37,540 bases of DNA from Dissophora ornata. Its lineage: Eukaryota; Mortierellomycota; Mortierellomycetes; Mortierellales; Mortierellaceae. A program made the translations under genes and the position numbers. The notes under the pieces were generated by a model, which had not been told where the DNA came from, made no database searches, and saw only the letters and a program-made list of their open reading frames with translations. Numbering within the stretch: the stretch's first letter is position 1; each line of letters begins with the position of its first letter. The DNA is taken from assembly GCA_025201705.1 (NCBI GenBank), contig MU616835.1:1-37540 (forward strand), given 5' to 3'. Shown in pieces: positions 1 through 11,559 of this stretch.

Positions 1-46
1 ATGCAAACAGCAATGAATATCATACTACCCTTTTTATTTGTAAAAA

Positions 47-1661
47 TCATAGATCAGCCAACTTACCAGATTCATATCGGGTGTTGTCCCGCGTGCGAGT
101 AACTGCCAACTGCTCAGGCGTCATGCTTGCACGCACTTTGGCCAGCGATGCCAAGATCTCGTCCATCGATGGGCGCAGTGCAGGGTCAGTCTGCCAACAC
201 TTCTCGTACAAATCAATGTACTCTGCTGGCGTTCCCTCGACCGGCAACTCGCGCTTTCCGTTCATGATCGCAACTGCCAAGTGGACATCCTGAGGGACCC
301 TCGAGAACGCAGAGTGACCTGTCGTTAACTCCCACAGCAGCACACCAAGCGAGTAGATATCGCATCCGGCATCAAAGTGTTTGGGGTTACGGAAACGCTC
401 CGGTGCAATATACGCCATAATACCAATCAAAGGATCATGATCCTCGTCTGCCTTTTCGTTGTCACTCTTCTGGTCGCTATCCAGGCCCGTGATCTTTTTA
501 CTGATATAATTGGATCGGCCCTCAGCTTCGGGTACTTCCTCGAGAGAATACTCCTTGATGTTGCGCTCTACACGATACTCCATAATCCTGCTGGCTCCGA
601 AATCTGTCAGCAAGGCCTTGCCTTGCCCATCAATGAGAATGTTGCCTCCGTGCAGGTCTCGGTGGTAGATACGTTTTTGGTGAAGGTCAGCAATGCCAGT
701 TGATATTTGGGTGGCCAGACGGAGCTTGTCGTCCCAGGTTAGATTCTGGTACTCGACCTTGAGATGCCACGTAAGCGAACCCTTGTCAGCGTACTTTGTT
801 ACAATGCACATCTTGTCCAGACCTGGTGGGTAGGTCACTCCATAGAATGGGACCACACTCTCACAACCCTTCATGCGGCTATAGATCTCGACCTAATTTT
901 CGTGGAAAGGGGCAATGAAGGCCAATCAGCACTTTGGTTCCGAATAGGGGCAAGCAAGTATAATGACTCTTCCGAATTTTTTTGTCATCCATGCAATCTC
1001 TATCTTGATTCATGCGGCGCATCGTCGTACAAGCCAAACCAAAGGGTGTGTGCGTGTGGATATTTTGTTGAGGGAGGGAAAAATCAAATTGAAAGTTCTT
1101 CTTGGGGAGGGTCTTGCGCTGTGCTGCGACAACAAAAAAAAAACTTGCCTCTTTGGAAATAACGTCTGCTGACGCTTCCTTGATTGCAACTTTCTGTCCC
1201 TTCCACTCAGCCATGTGAATGGTGCCCATACCACCAACGTCGACGCCAATCGAAAGTTTCTTGATCTCAGATGCAGGAATTTCGTTTTCAATGAGGAACT
1301 TCTTCTCCTCCCCAGTCAAGGGGAATGGGAAAGTCTTGAGCCCGTGCTCGATCGATTGGGTTTTCCGGCCAGCCACGGTATTGCCCAGAACCGAGAATCG
1401 CTTAGACATTCTCTGAAAGAGGGCGGAGGCAGGCTTATTGGTCTCTGTCACTACAATGTCATCCTTTTCAGTGACATCTGGTGCCACTGGCGGTTGCGCC
1501 TCAACTCCATCGGTTTGGGCCAGTGCTTCAGCGGACGAGTCTGTGCCGCTGACAGGGGTCTTCTGGGGTTTCTGGGTTTTCTGAGTCTTCTGGGCCTTCT
1601 GGGTCTTCTTTTTGGGAAGTGTCGTGTCCCGAACACAGTACTTGGAGAGAGGGTTGCCCAT
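47..1661 (-). CDS. Protein kinase (TK/TKL-like) with predicted N-terminal lipid anchor; 3' end possibly beyond window
   Basis: Two exons, 1661-1149 and 892-47, encode 452 residues joined in phase 0 across a GC-AG intron. The N-terminus MGNPLSKYC fits N-myristoylation at Gly2 plus palmitoylation at Cys9. A Lys/Thr/Gln-rich basic stretch (about 17-36) follows, so plasma-membrane attachment is likely. The kinase domain shows a glycine loop (GVDVGGMG, about 129-136), VAIK Lys151, catalytic loop HRDLHGGN with Asp250 and Asn255, DFG Asp268 and APE Glu336. Every key catalytic residue is present, so it should be active. DFG and APE are about 66 residues apart, roughly 40 more than usual, and the extra segment is acidic. 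The Lys expected after HRDL in Ser/Thr kinases is His, so specificity is uncertain. The frame stops at 47, but a consensus donor (GGTAAGT, 67-61) lies just before it, so the real 3' exon may lie off the left edge. No ligand or pathway can be assigned. Confidence 0.85.
893..1148 (-). other. Kinase intron with GC-AG boundaries
   Basis: On the minus strand exon 1 ends AAAGAG and the intron opens GCAAGT, closing with ATTAG before GTCGAG. Joining at these points gives ISKE|VEIYSRMKGCE, which restores the kinase alpha-C region without a gap. The GT dinucleotides nearby do not preserve the frame. AG|GCAAGT is the strong consensus known for GC donors. Confidence 0.8.
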
Positions 1662-1685
1662 GATAGTGGATGTTGTTGGTGTGCC

Positions 1686-1869
1686 CTAAATGTCGTTTGT
1701 CTAGAAGAGTACACAGCGGAATTAAAGGGGTTTAGGTGGCTGAAAGTATCCCTGGAACGCTGCGGAGGAGCTGACTGTAATGCAGCGTTGTACGGCAGTC
1801 AACATGGCTAAATTTACAAAAGGCAGTCTACTGGCGTTGGAGCCCAAACAATGTTTCCTAGTGACTTAC
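1686..1869 (-). other. Probable 5'UTR intron of the kinase gene
   Basis: On the minus strand a perfect donor CAG|GTAAGT (exon end 1870) and an acceptor TTTAG at 1690-1686 bracket 184 nt just upstream of the ATG at 1661. The inference rests only on splice consensus and position. Confidence 0.45.
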
Positions 1870-1899
1870 CTGCGCAAGTATTTTAAGAATCAGAGCAAG

Positions 1900-2060
1900 A
1901 AGGAATGAATTAAATCTTGAATGATGATCAGGAATGAGGAAACAGATGCAAAGGGTGAAAAGATAATGAGGGAGAGCAGGAGAAGGAGAGAAGGAGAGTA
2001 AAAGGGAGAGTTGGAGAACGAGAGAAGGAAAGAAGAGAAAATATAAAGAGAACGATAACT
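1900..2060 (-). promoter_or_regulatory. Putative kinase promoter: CT-rich tract with TATA-like element
   Basis: Read on the minus strand, about 1960-2045 is almost uninterrupted C/T and contains TATATTTTC at about 2039-2047. Its position upstream of the likely leader and its resemblance to pyrimidine-rich fungal promoters suggest a core promoter. Confidence 0.4.
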
Positions 2061-2985
2061 TGGTTGGTTATGTTGTCAACGAGAGGGTGGCCGGCAATGC
2101 TGTACTCTAGTCAATCTTGGCTCTCTCGTTGGGGCCTTGTTCCAGGTCACCGTTTAGGTTATTTGGTTATCCTGCCTGTGCATTTGTCACTCTCTCACCC
2201 TTCAATTGCTCATGCACATAGCGTTGGTCCTGATTTACAGGATCGAAAGCTCATTTTTGATAACAAAAACAGAAATGCTCCAAGGAAACGGGAGCCTGAT
2301 GACGGACACTTTCGTTTGCTCTTTTAAACAGCCATTGACCGTTGCATAATTGATCGCTACGAGGAAGGATGGGATGTATGTTACAGAAGAAGCTGCAGCA
2401 ACATCAATAGAAAAGAGAGAGCTTTGCAAGGCAGATCTCGGTCTCGGACATGTCCCTGCTCTATCTCCCCTTCAGGTTAACAACAGCAACAGCAACAGGA
2501 GGCACGAACATCTTTTTGAAACGGCACTCTCGTTCTCTCTTGCAAATGTGTACTGAACATGCATGTTTTCAAACAAAATATGATCATCCCAGGTCAATCT
2601 TCAATGAGGCGAGGGCTTCGACTTCCATTTCTGCGCTATCGCAAGTTGTAGTTTGAAGCGATCGGAGCATTGGGTACTCCCGCCTGAGATCCAGATCAGA
2701 TCGGGGAGCATCTCACACCATTCTTGGCGCAAGGGAAACGGCTTGGAATGGGCTCTATTTCAGGGGGCACGATTTTAGAGTAACTATGAATAGGTAAGAG
2801 AATAGCTTCATTATCAATACAAGATATTCCGATGGCGACTTGACTACAGACCTGGCAACAGACTGCACATGTAGTGTAGACGATTGCTGCCGAGCAGCAT
2901 AGCCGTGAATCAGGGGCAGCAGCTTACGAAAGGAAGACTGAGAAAGTTTAGTCCGAGAGCTCTTCAGCTGCTCTTCTTTCTCGCA

Positions 2986-2988
<3 letters not shown>

Positions 2989-3024
<36 letters not shown>
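2989..3024. repeat. Poly(T) run, 36 nt
   Basis: An uninterrupted T36. On the minus strand it would be an A36 tail. No target-site duplication was recognised on either side, so it may be a plain microsatellite or the relic of a retroposed 3' end. Confidence 0.95.
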
Positions 3025-3025
<1 letters not shown>

Positions 3026-4232
3026 TTCTTGTTGTCCGTTGTTATTAGGGTGTGCGGTAGACTTTAGACCGGAGCATGTCAACTGAAATAAAGACAACAA
3101 CTTTTGAGATGTGTTCCCGTGTGATAGTAATGGGCGAGACGGAGGTAGGTCAAGGGAGGACGTCGCAAGGCATGATGTGCGTCAAAAGTCGATGCGACGG
3201 ATCTTTGTCAAAAGAGCATGAAAGAATGCGAGCTATGTGTCATCAATCCATCCATCCAGATGAAGAAGAGAAGAGGGCGAAACACGGGGATTGTTTTTTG
3301 CTCGCCTCAGCTTGTTCGTCCTAGCCGATTGATGTTTAAAGTAACCCAGATCGAAGACTACCCCTGACAATACACTCACATGCAGTTTGAAGCCCACAAA
3401 AGGAGCCCAACCAGGTACTGGGTGCACCTGTTGAAGGCATCTCTCACTTGCTGCTCTCTCACGCAAGCATGCGTCCAGAAATATTTTTTTCAATGCACTC
3501 GACGGAACGGAACAACTCCTATGGTGTTATCTGTTGGGTCCAGTCCAAAAAGGAGGTGGCACAAACTTGGTCAAGGCACCATGTTCATGCAAAAGCTTGT
3601 GCAAGAAGGAAAAGGGTGAAATTATCAGTAATTGCAAGACGCGTCTGTGCAATTATGAAAGACACGACGCGTCGCATTGCACGTGATTTCATTAAAGGGC
3701 AATGTGGCCCAAGCTTCTGACCCTGGATCTGGAACATCTTTGGGAGCGATTGAAATGGACAGGCACTGCAGTTGCGTGACAACATATCTGACGGGCATCG
3801 CCACAACGTGGACACCATCTTTACACACACAAATGATGACATCGATGGTATGGACGACGCCGTAGCGGCCAATGGTTGTTCGTCATTCGTCTCTGCGGGT
3901 GCGCGGGAGGACAATAAAAAGGACGCGATCCCGTGGCAGACCGGCAAAAAGGGGCTATCATCGGTTTGTAGCTTACACAGACAATTTCGCAAAGTCGACG
4001 AGAAGGAGATGGATGTGCTTTGGTGCCTGCATGGAGGCAGATACGAGATTAACTCGGTGTGGAGCACATGCACACCAAGGCGGAGGAAAGAGCCAAAGTG
4101 ACTACTATCCTTGGCCACTGGCGTGAATGAATGCTTGGGGGTCAAAACGGGGCTCCTCAAAAAACGCAATGGTCTTCTTGAACCCCTCCCCCCTTTTGGC
4201 CCCTGTTGCTTGTCAGGCTGCCAACCCGACCC

Positions 4233-4250
4233 TTTTTTTTTTTTTTTTTT
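4233..4250. repeat. Poly(T) run, 18 nt
   Basis: An uninterrupted T18 in the intergenic region before the kinesin gene. No flanking duplication is evident. Confidence 0.95.
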
Positions 4251-4380
4251 GTCCGCGCATGACCTAGTAGGCGGCATGGCTTGGAGGAGTTTTCGTAGCA
4301 GAATGCATGGAGTTTTCTTTTCACCATTGTTACTCGCTCACCTTTTCTGTCAAGTTCGAAATATCGAGGGCGCCTTCCCT

Positions 4381-4986
4381 TGTTTGAAAAAGTGAGCAGC
4401 AGATCAATTCTCCATTCGTTCCTCATTCCTCTTTTCCCCATCTTATACACCGCCTTTGTGCCTCCCTCGCTACACTCCTCATATTCCGATCATCAATTGC
4501 AAGGTGAGCGGAAGAGTGCCAACCTGCTTTATTTTTCATTCCAAACAGAGGAACTGAAGCGACCATGGGGCAATGACAGGAAAAAGCGACAAGTCTGTGT
4601 CCCTCACCCTTCCACTCGGTTGTTAACCTCTGCGTCTGATCTTTCTATCGACCCCTCTTCCTCCACCCAGCTTGCGACGTCGTAGTGATTCTATTTCGCC
4701 CACTCTCCCAACTTGTGCGTGCCGACTTTATCTGCGAATATCGAAAAATACCGCGCAGCCTGCCATCCCTCAACGACTCTGTAGCTTCGACAGCAGCAAG
4801 TCCTAATCATATCCACTCAGGACATTCGATTGCACAGCAACAGGCAGGCCGTGGCTAACGACGACGCCTAGGGACTCGAAGGGCCGTTTCTCTTAAATTA
4901 AACAAACGCTGCCTTCACTGCCCTCGCCCCCCACCACTTTTCCAAAAGCTGGCTCATAGTCGACCCATTATAGCACCGCCACAGCA
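4381..4986 (+). promoter_or_regulatory. Putative promoter and 5' leader of the kinesin-3 gene
   Basis: This is non-coding sequence rich in C/T stretches (for example 4400-4480 and 4590-4700) immediately upstream of the kinesin ATG. A donor-like AAG|GTGAGC near 4500-4508 suggests a possible 5'UTR intron. No clear TATA box was seen. Confidence 0.35.
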
Positions 4987-7900
4987 ATGAGTAAAGGGGG
5001 CAATATCAAGGTTGTGGTGCGATGCCGACCACTCAACAGTCGAGGTAACTGATTCAAACGATGCATTGACCAAACGTCGTCGCAGTCCAGAGAACCGTCC
5101 CTTTGTTTCTAACAAGACAGCCCCTATTCTTTCCCTTACGCCTCTTGCTCCACCCACGCTATGCTGCGACGAACATTACGTTTACGACCGCGACAGAGAT
5201 TGGAAAGCAGTCGGAATGCATCATACAAATGGATGGCAACATGACCACTATCCAGAAACCTGACGATGGGAGCACAAAGTCATTTTCTTTCGACCACTCG
5301 TACTGGTCGTTTGACAAAAACGACCCTAATTACGCAGGACAGCAGCGCCTCTATGACGACCTGGGAGTCGAGTTACTGAACCATTCCTTCAGTGGCTACA
5401 ATACGTGCATTGTTGCCTGTAAGTTTTATATCCAATACTTGCAGTTTTTCGTCACTCGATTAGGTTGCGTTCAGTTTTCTTTATTGTGTTTTGCTCAGCG
5501 TTCCCAGCCTAGTGAGCTTAAGACATGGAAATGGGAAACAACAACAAAGAAAAAAAAAAAACCTCGCACACACAGGAAGATGGAAACAGTGGGAGATGAG
5601 GAGATGAGAGCAGTATTCTGACGCTTCTGCGGAAGAACAGCCCGCAGTTCTGAGGGAGAGATGATCCCTTCTTTTCTGCTCTCAAGCCCACGTTATTTCA
5701 TCATCCGCTTGCGTCCCCTCCCATTCGTGTACTGACAATGATAGCGTCAATTTTTGCTATACCTCCTAGATGGACAGACTGGCAGCGGAAAGTCCTATTC
5801 AATGGTGGGTATCCAATGCACCCCACCACGGGTTGTAGTCATGCGCAGATCATAGGGCCACGCGTTGTGTTCAGGTGGAAATGTGACAAAAAAAAAGAGG
5901 GGCTGGTGAAACGCCAAATCATGATGGTCAACTAACTTCCATGTCTTCAATACACTACCAGATGGGATATGGAGATGAACGCGGAATTATACCCTTGTCC
6001 TGCCACGAGCTCTTCCGCAGGATAGAAGCCAACACGGACCCAACCCGGAGCTATCGGGTTGAGGTATCCTATATGGAGATCTATTGCGAGCGAGTGCGCG
6101 ACTTACTCAATCCAAAGAACAAAGGCCACCTTAAGGTGCGGGAGCATCCCTCGCTAGGTCCGTATGTCGAAGATCTCTCCAAGCTCATAGTCACATCCTT
6201 TCAAGACATTGAAAACCTGATGGACGAAGGAAACAAGGTAATGGATGGTCAGGATTGGAATCTCTTAGTTCTGCTTAACTTTGTTGGTCTCAAGATAAAC
6301 CAGCGATTTAATTTCACGCTCTATCGCACTCCTTAGGCTCGAACTGTAGCAGCTACCAACATGAACGAGACGTCTAGTCGATCTCACGCAGTCTTCACCG
6401 TACTCCTGACACAGAAGCGATATGACATAGAAACAAAATTAGAGACTGAGAAAGTCTCTCGAATATCGTAAGACATGTGCTTGCATGAATTCGTATGTAA
6501 GAACAGCTGATGGCCAATTTATAAAATTTTACCACTCTTCAATTTCGATCTAGTTTGGTGGATCTTGCAGGAAGCGAGAGAGCCAACTCTACTGGAGCCA
6601 CAGGAGCACGGTTGAAAGAAGGCGCAAACATCAACAAGTCTTTGACGACACTCGGAAAAGTCATCTCTGCCCTGGCAGATGCATCCAGTGTCGCCATAGC
6701 CCCCAAAAAGGGCGCGAAGAAGCCGGCGGAGGTCTTTGTCCCTTACAGAGACTCGGTATGAAATCCAGCTCCGCTTTGGCCTTTGCTCAGTGATTGTAAT
6801 ATCGAATGTAGTGATTACGTGTTAATCTTACACATCTCGGATGTGTTTAAAATAGGTATTGACCTGGCTACTCAAAGATTGCTTGGGAGGAAATTCCAAA
6901 ACGACCATTATCGCAGCGCTATCGCCGGCGGATGTGAACTATGATGAAACACTTAGTACCCTTCGCTATGCGGATCAGGCAAAGCGAATCAAGAACAAGG
7001 CTGTGGTGAACGAGGACCCGAACGCGAAGCTTATTCGCGAACTGAAGGAAGAATTATTGGACTTGCGCTCGAAACTCAACATCTACGATCCTTCCCATGA
7101 TGGAGCAGATTCCAAACCCCCCAACAGTCTCGTTACCATTGTGGATCTTCATGGTAACACGAGGACCCTTAGCAAAGAGCAGCTGCAGGATGAAGTACAA
7201 GCGTCGGAAAAGATTATGGCAGAGCTCAACGAAACCTGGGAAGAGAAGCTGCGCAGGACCCAGGAGATTCAGCAGGAGCGCGAAAAAACACTTGAGGAGC
7301 TGGGAATATCTGTTGAGAAGGGTCACATTGGAGTTCATACACCCAAAAAGATGCCGCATCTTGTCAACTTGAATGAAGATCCACTCATGTCTGAGTGCCT
7401 CGTTTATCAGCTCAAACCCGGTAATACCGTCGTAGGTCGACTTGATTCCACTGTACCAGCGGATATCCGATTGTCTGGACCCAACATCCAAGATGCTCAT
7501 TGCTTCTTTGAGAACAACAACTCGTCAGTGACACTCCATCCTGGAAAGTCGTCCATGACCATGGTCAACGGGCAGCGGATTAACAAGCCGAAGAAACTTC
7601 GATCTGGATTCCGCGTCATTTTGGGCGTCAACCATGTTTTCCGCTTTAATCATCCCGAGGAAGTCCGTCGTGAGAGGGATTCTCTGCAGCAACAGCAGAG
7701 CGCTCCGTTGTCGAGTACGATATCGTCGCCAATCTCTAGAATACATGGTAGTCAGTCGAACGGAATGGAAGAGGACCGTCCCGAGGATCGTCCTGACTCT
7801 CCATTATCTTCCGGATCGGTACAGTCAGAAATTCCGGACTGGAACTTTGCCCGCAAGGAAGCCGTCATCCATGCCCATATGCTATCCGAGTCTAACATCA

Positions 7901-10900
7901 ACCAGCTTAAGGATCAGGATCTGGATGTCTTGTTCGAAAACATTGCTAAGATCAGATATATGCGCAAGGGCGTCCGCCCTGAGAGTCGAACCGGATCCAA
8001 CTTGGACGATGATCTAGAGTCGAGGTCATCGCGATTTTCGTATAATGGGCGTTGGCATGGAGAGGGCGCACTGGGGGATGATGGTCGAGAGAGTCCGATT
8101 CCACCCCTAGAATCGTCTGCCTGGGCTCTCAAGGAAAAGCTTCGGCTTGCTCAAGAAGAAATTCATCAGATAAACCAGCAAAAGCAAGAATACGAGACAA
8201 AGATCCAAAACCTGTCTGCAGCTGAAGCCAAGTCGGATGAACTGCTTGCAGAGAAGGCACTCATGGAGGAACGTCTACGACAAGCCACGGATGAGCTCAT
8301 GAAGAAGCTAGAAGAGCAGCGGGAGCAGTATGAAGACAGGATGAAGCGTCTGTCCCTGACGAGCATTGCAAGTCACCATTTGGACGAGTCCCAGCTGAAA
8401 GGCAAGCTGTTGTTACCACTTTACTCGGACTACGAGCTAAAGATCATCCACAAGACTGTGAGGCGATGGAAGGAGCAGCGTAGTGTGCAAATGGCCGAGA
8501 TGATTCTCACCAACGCTGTGCAAATTAAGGAGGCAAACATCATAAGTCGTGAGCTCTCCAAGAGTGTCGTATACCAGTTCACCGTCATTGAAGGAGGTTC
8601 CTTGGCCAATCCAGCCTCATTCTGGGAGAGCACGTCAGAATTATCCCAATTAAGCAGCGACGAAGACGCCTTGATATCCACCTTAAAGCACCCGTGCATC
8701 GGCGTCAAAGTCATTGACAGCAAGCACCACTCGATCTACCTTTGGTCGCTCGACAAACTCAAGGCGAGGCTGCAACGGATGAGGAGCCTTTACAACTTTG
8801 TTGATCGACCGCAATACAGGAAGCACCTCAACATGGAGGATCCCTTTTATGACATTCCAAGTCCGAGGTACACGTTTATAGGAAGTGCGTCTGTGTCTTT
8901 GAGGAGCTTGGTCGGAATGCAGTTTCTGGATAGCGAAGTTCCGATTATTTGCAGAATTACTGGAGAAATCATGGGTCGCTGCCGAATTGGACTAACACCT
9001 CTCGGCTGCAGTGGTGCCAAAATCCGCACTTCAACCCCCAACTCTCCGACGACCTTGGCGCGCAATCGCAGCACTAGTCGAGGTCATAGCCGTGAGCAGT
9101 CTCGTCTCGGCAATGGGAATCTCGAAAGCGCAAACGGCGTAGTCGGTGTTGGAGATCAGCTTTTGTTTGGGATTTCGATCCTATCCATTGATGGTCTTTC
9201 CGAACAGCAATATACCCAAGTGCATGTCCAGTTCCGGCTTTCGAATTTTGGAGGAGCCACACCCAACTCTTCAGAGGACAAAGTTTTTGCAACGGAGCCA
9301 GTCGACAGTTTTGAGGACAGGTCCATTTTTTTCAGGTTCACACAAACGCTCTCGATCCGTGTGACCCCACCCGTTTTGGATGTCTTGACACACGGGAGCT
9401 TGCATTTTGAGGTTTTTGGACAAGCTAAGACTGCCACTTTAGCCGCTTGGGAGAAATGGGATATGGACCAAGAGCTAGCCAATCAACAGCAACAGCAATC
9501 ACTCGATGATCTGAACAGCGGTCATCTTCCTATCGGACCCGGCGCAAGTGTGGTTAACAATCGCTCATCGATCGACAGTTTAGGCTCCATAGGTGCGCAA
9601 TCCGACCGTCGATCACAGGACGATCAGATGAGAGAGGAGCAACATGATGTCCTGGCTTTCATCCAGCTTTGTGAGCTCACCCCTGATGGAGAATACATGC
9701 CTGTACAGGTGCATTCTAATTCAGTAATGGACTCTGGAGCGTTCCAGCTTCGACAAGGTCTACAAAGGCGCTTCATCCTGTCACTTTCACATACATCCGG
9801 GCGACCACTCCCTTGGGGCAGCGTGTCAAATATCCAGGTCGGCGGAATACGACTAGTGGACAGCAAGAACCATACCTTGGACTCTCCACCTAGGGACGAT
9901 ATTTCCCTGAACATCGTGCCTGGTCAGAAAGCGGATTACCCAACTGATGGAACGAGCGAGCTGGTTGTCCAAGCTTCATGGGATAGCACACTTCACGAAT
10001 CACTACTCTTGAATAGGGTCACGGCATCTGGCACTCGCGTGATGATGACAATCACCTGGGATGTAGCGACTGAACGATGCCCCGAGCCGATCCGCTTCCA
10101 AATGGATGTGGCAGCTCAAATCCAGGACCGAGAGGCAAGGGCTCCTTCGAAATTTGTATCGTACGTAACGTCTACCAGGTTGCTGTCAAGGATGAGCGGT
10201 CTATTCCTGTTGACACTTAAACCGACTGCCACCAAAAAAGTGTCTGACTTATGGCGAATGGATGCAGCGAGTCAATATGTGCGTGGCGAGGAGTTTTTGG
10301 AAGGATGGAAGCCACGGGGGTTGTCGCTCGTTAACGGGTTCAGAGCGAGGACAATGCTTATTCACAAGCAAGAGGAAGTGGAGAGGACTAGGCAATGGCT
10401 GCAGCTTCAAAGTGCTCTTGCTCATGATAATGTAGAGGAGGTGAGCGCCAATGGATCAGCCTCTAATACTGGTGTTGAGAATGGGGAGAATTCGCGCTCT
10501 CGCGAACTATTACAGAAGATGGTGCAACTTTGGACTCGGAAGCCTCCTACAGTTGAAGAGGTAAGGATAAACTGTTGCTGGACTCGGCGAACATTGACCA
10601 GGTTTCCCTTGCAATGTTGACACTACACTTCGTTCCTTGCTCCGCAGTTACTACGAAGTCAAAATCCACCCACGGCGGACAATAATGGCCCTGAAATGAC
10701 TAGACCACTTCAACCAGCTATGCGTTTCCAGTCTGAAGTGAAATTTATCATGAAGAGGTAAAGCGCAATATCACCGACCATCCTCAACAGTCTTTTTTCA
10801 ACATGTACGCGGAATGTTCGATGCTCACCCTTAGATTATTTTATTATTATTAGCGAAAATGTTTCCAAGAAGGGCTATTTACACTCTCCTGAATTAAAGG

Positions 10901-11250
10901 ATGATGCATGGACGAAGCGGTTTTTTGTGATCCGTCGTCCATATATGTACATCTATGCCAACAACTCAGAGTTGGATGAACTCGGTGTAGTGAACCTGAC
11001 GAACATCTGGGTAGACTACACGCGTGATCTCGAAGAAATGCTGAGCGTAAGTCTGCGACAGGATATCCCAGTGGTAATGGGTCAAAATCTTTAATCTGAC
11101 TCTCTCGTCTCATATCAATAGCGCCAGTTTGTGTTTTCGATCAAAACTGCCAATACATTGCTTTTACTGCAGGCACCTTCACGCGACCAAATGTGCTCGT
11201 GGCTAAACCAGCTGGACCAGTTCTTCGATTTGTCAAAGATCCCTCAGTAA
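4987..11250 (+). CDS. unc104: Kinesin-3 family motor (Unc104/KIF1-like)
   Basis: Ten exons (4987-5044, 5197-5418, 5770-5804, 5962-6237, 6337-6467, 6554-6755, 6856-10560, 10648-10757, 10854-11046, 11122-11250) give 1686 residues, the usual length of fungal UncA. The motor domain starts at once ([11 protein letters not shown]). It has the P-loop GQTGSGKS at 95-102, switch I NETSSRSH at 207-214 and switch II DLAGSE at 244-249. A lysine-rich loop 12 (KKGAKK), typical of kinesin-3, and the neck follow. A FHA domain lies at about 494-577, coiled coil at about 745-815, a KIF1-type central region, and a C-terminal PH domain at about 1580-1680. The family carries vesicles and early endosomes toward microtubule plus ends, with the PH domain binding phosphoinositides. 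All junctions keep phase. The P-loop sits on a 35-nt exon, and 3705 nt of the tail have no intron. Confidence 0.96.
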
Positions 11251-11367
11251 CGTACTATGAATGGCTGTCTACGCAACGTGATCATCGCCATTCTCGCCTC
11301 TTCTCCAATCGCTCTCTAACCCGCGCGTAGCCCCATTGTAACAACATTTTTGTGCATCATACATGAT

Positions 11368-11373
11368 AATAAA
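11368..11373 (+). terminator. Poly(A) signal of kinesin-3 gene
   Basis: AATAAA lies about 118 nt after the kinesin stop codon, in AT-rich sequence. Confidence 0.5.
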
Positions 11374-11493
11374 ACAAAATATCAAGCGCATACAGCGTGA
11401 GCCATCGAGCGTTCATAATCTTGACGCGTCCGATTACAGTGGATTTCAATCTCCGTCTGACGCGCGAAACGCATTTTTCCATCACCTTTGCAT

Positions 11494-11500
11494 TGACTCA
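11494..11500 (+). promoter_or_regulatory. TGACTCA element (Gcn4/Cpc1-type) upstream of ARG7
   Basis: TGACTCA, the consensus for Gcn4/Cpc1 bZIP activators of amino-acid biosynthesis genes, lies 193 nt before the ARG7 ATG and about 60 nt before the TATA box. The position suits general amino-acid control. A 7-mer is common by chance, and another copy lies in an XPB intron at 34253-34259. Confidence 0.45.
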
Positions 11501-11559
11501 CCTGAAATCATTTTTTCGCGCATAGATTGGTGACTGTCTCCCGCATTCCCAGCGCGATT

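Larger units (their letters stand above)
2061..4380. other. Long intergenic region without a supportable gene
   Basis: About 2.3 kb lies between the divergently transcribed kinase and kinesin genes. Open frames here are short (the longest is about 230 codons, minus strand, 3585-4277). They lack recognisable motifs, and the longest depends on a translated poly(T)/poly(A) tract. No tRNA boxes or transposon domains were seen. It probably holds the 5' control regions of both neighbours; an unspliced non-coding RNA cannot be excluded. Confidence 0.5.

Noticed and set aside
3585..4277. 230-codon open frame on the minus strand in the intergenic region
   Set aside because: It runs through the T18 tract as a poly-Lys stretch, has no motif or plausible composition, and no splice structure improves it.
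4340..4375. Possible tRNA B-box (GTTCGAAAT) near 4354
   Set aside because: No matching A-box, acceptor stem or anticodon arm could be drawn upstream.
5626..5648. Hairpin CTGCGG/CCGCAG in kinesin intron 2 as a small RNA
   Set aside because: The stem is only six pairs with a 9-nt loop, and no box C/D or H/ACA elements in the right places were seen.
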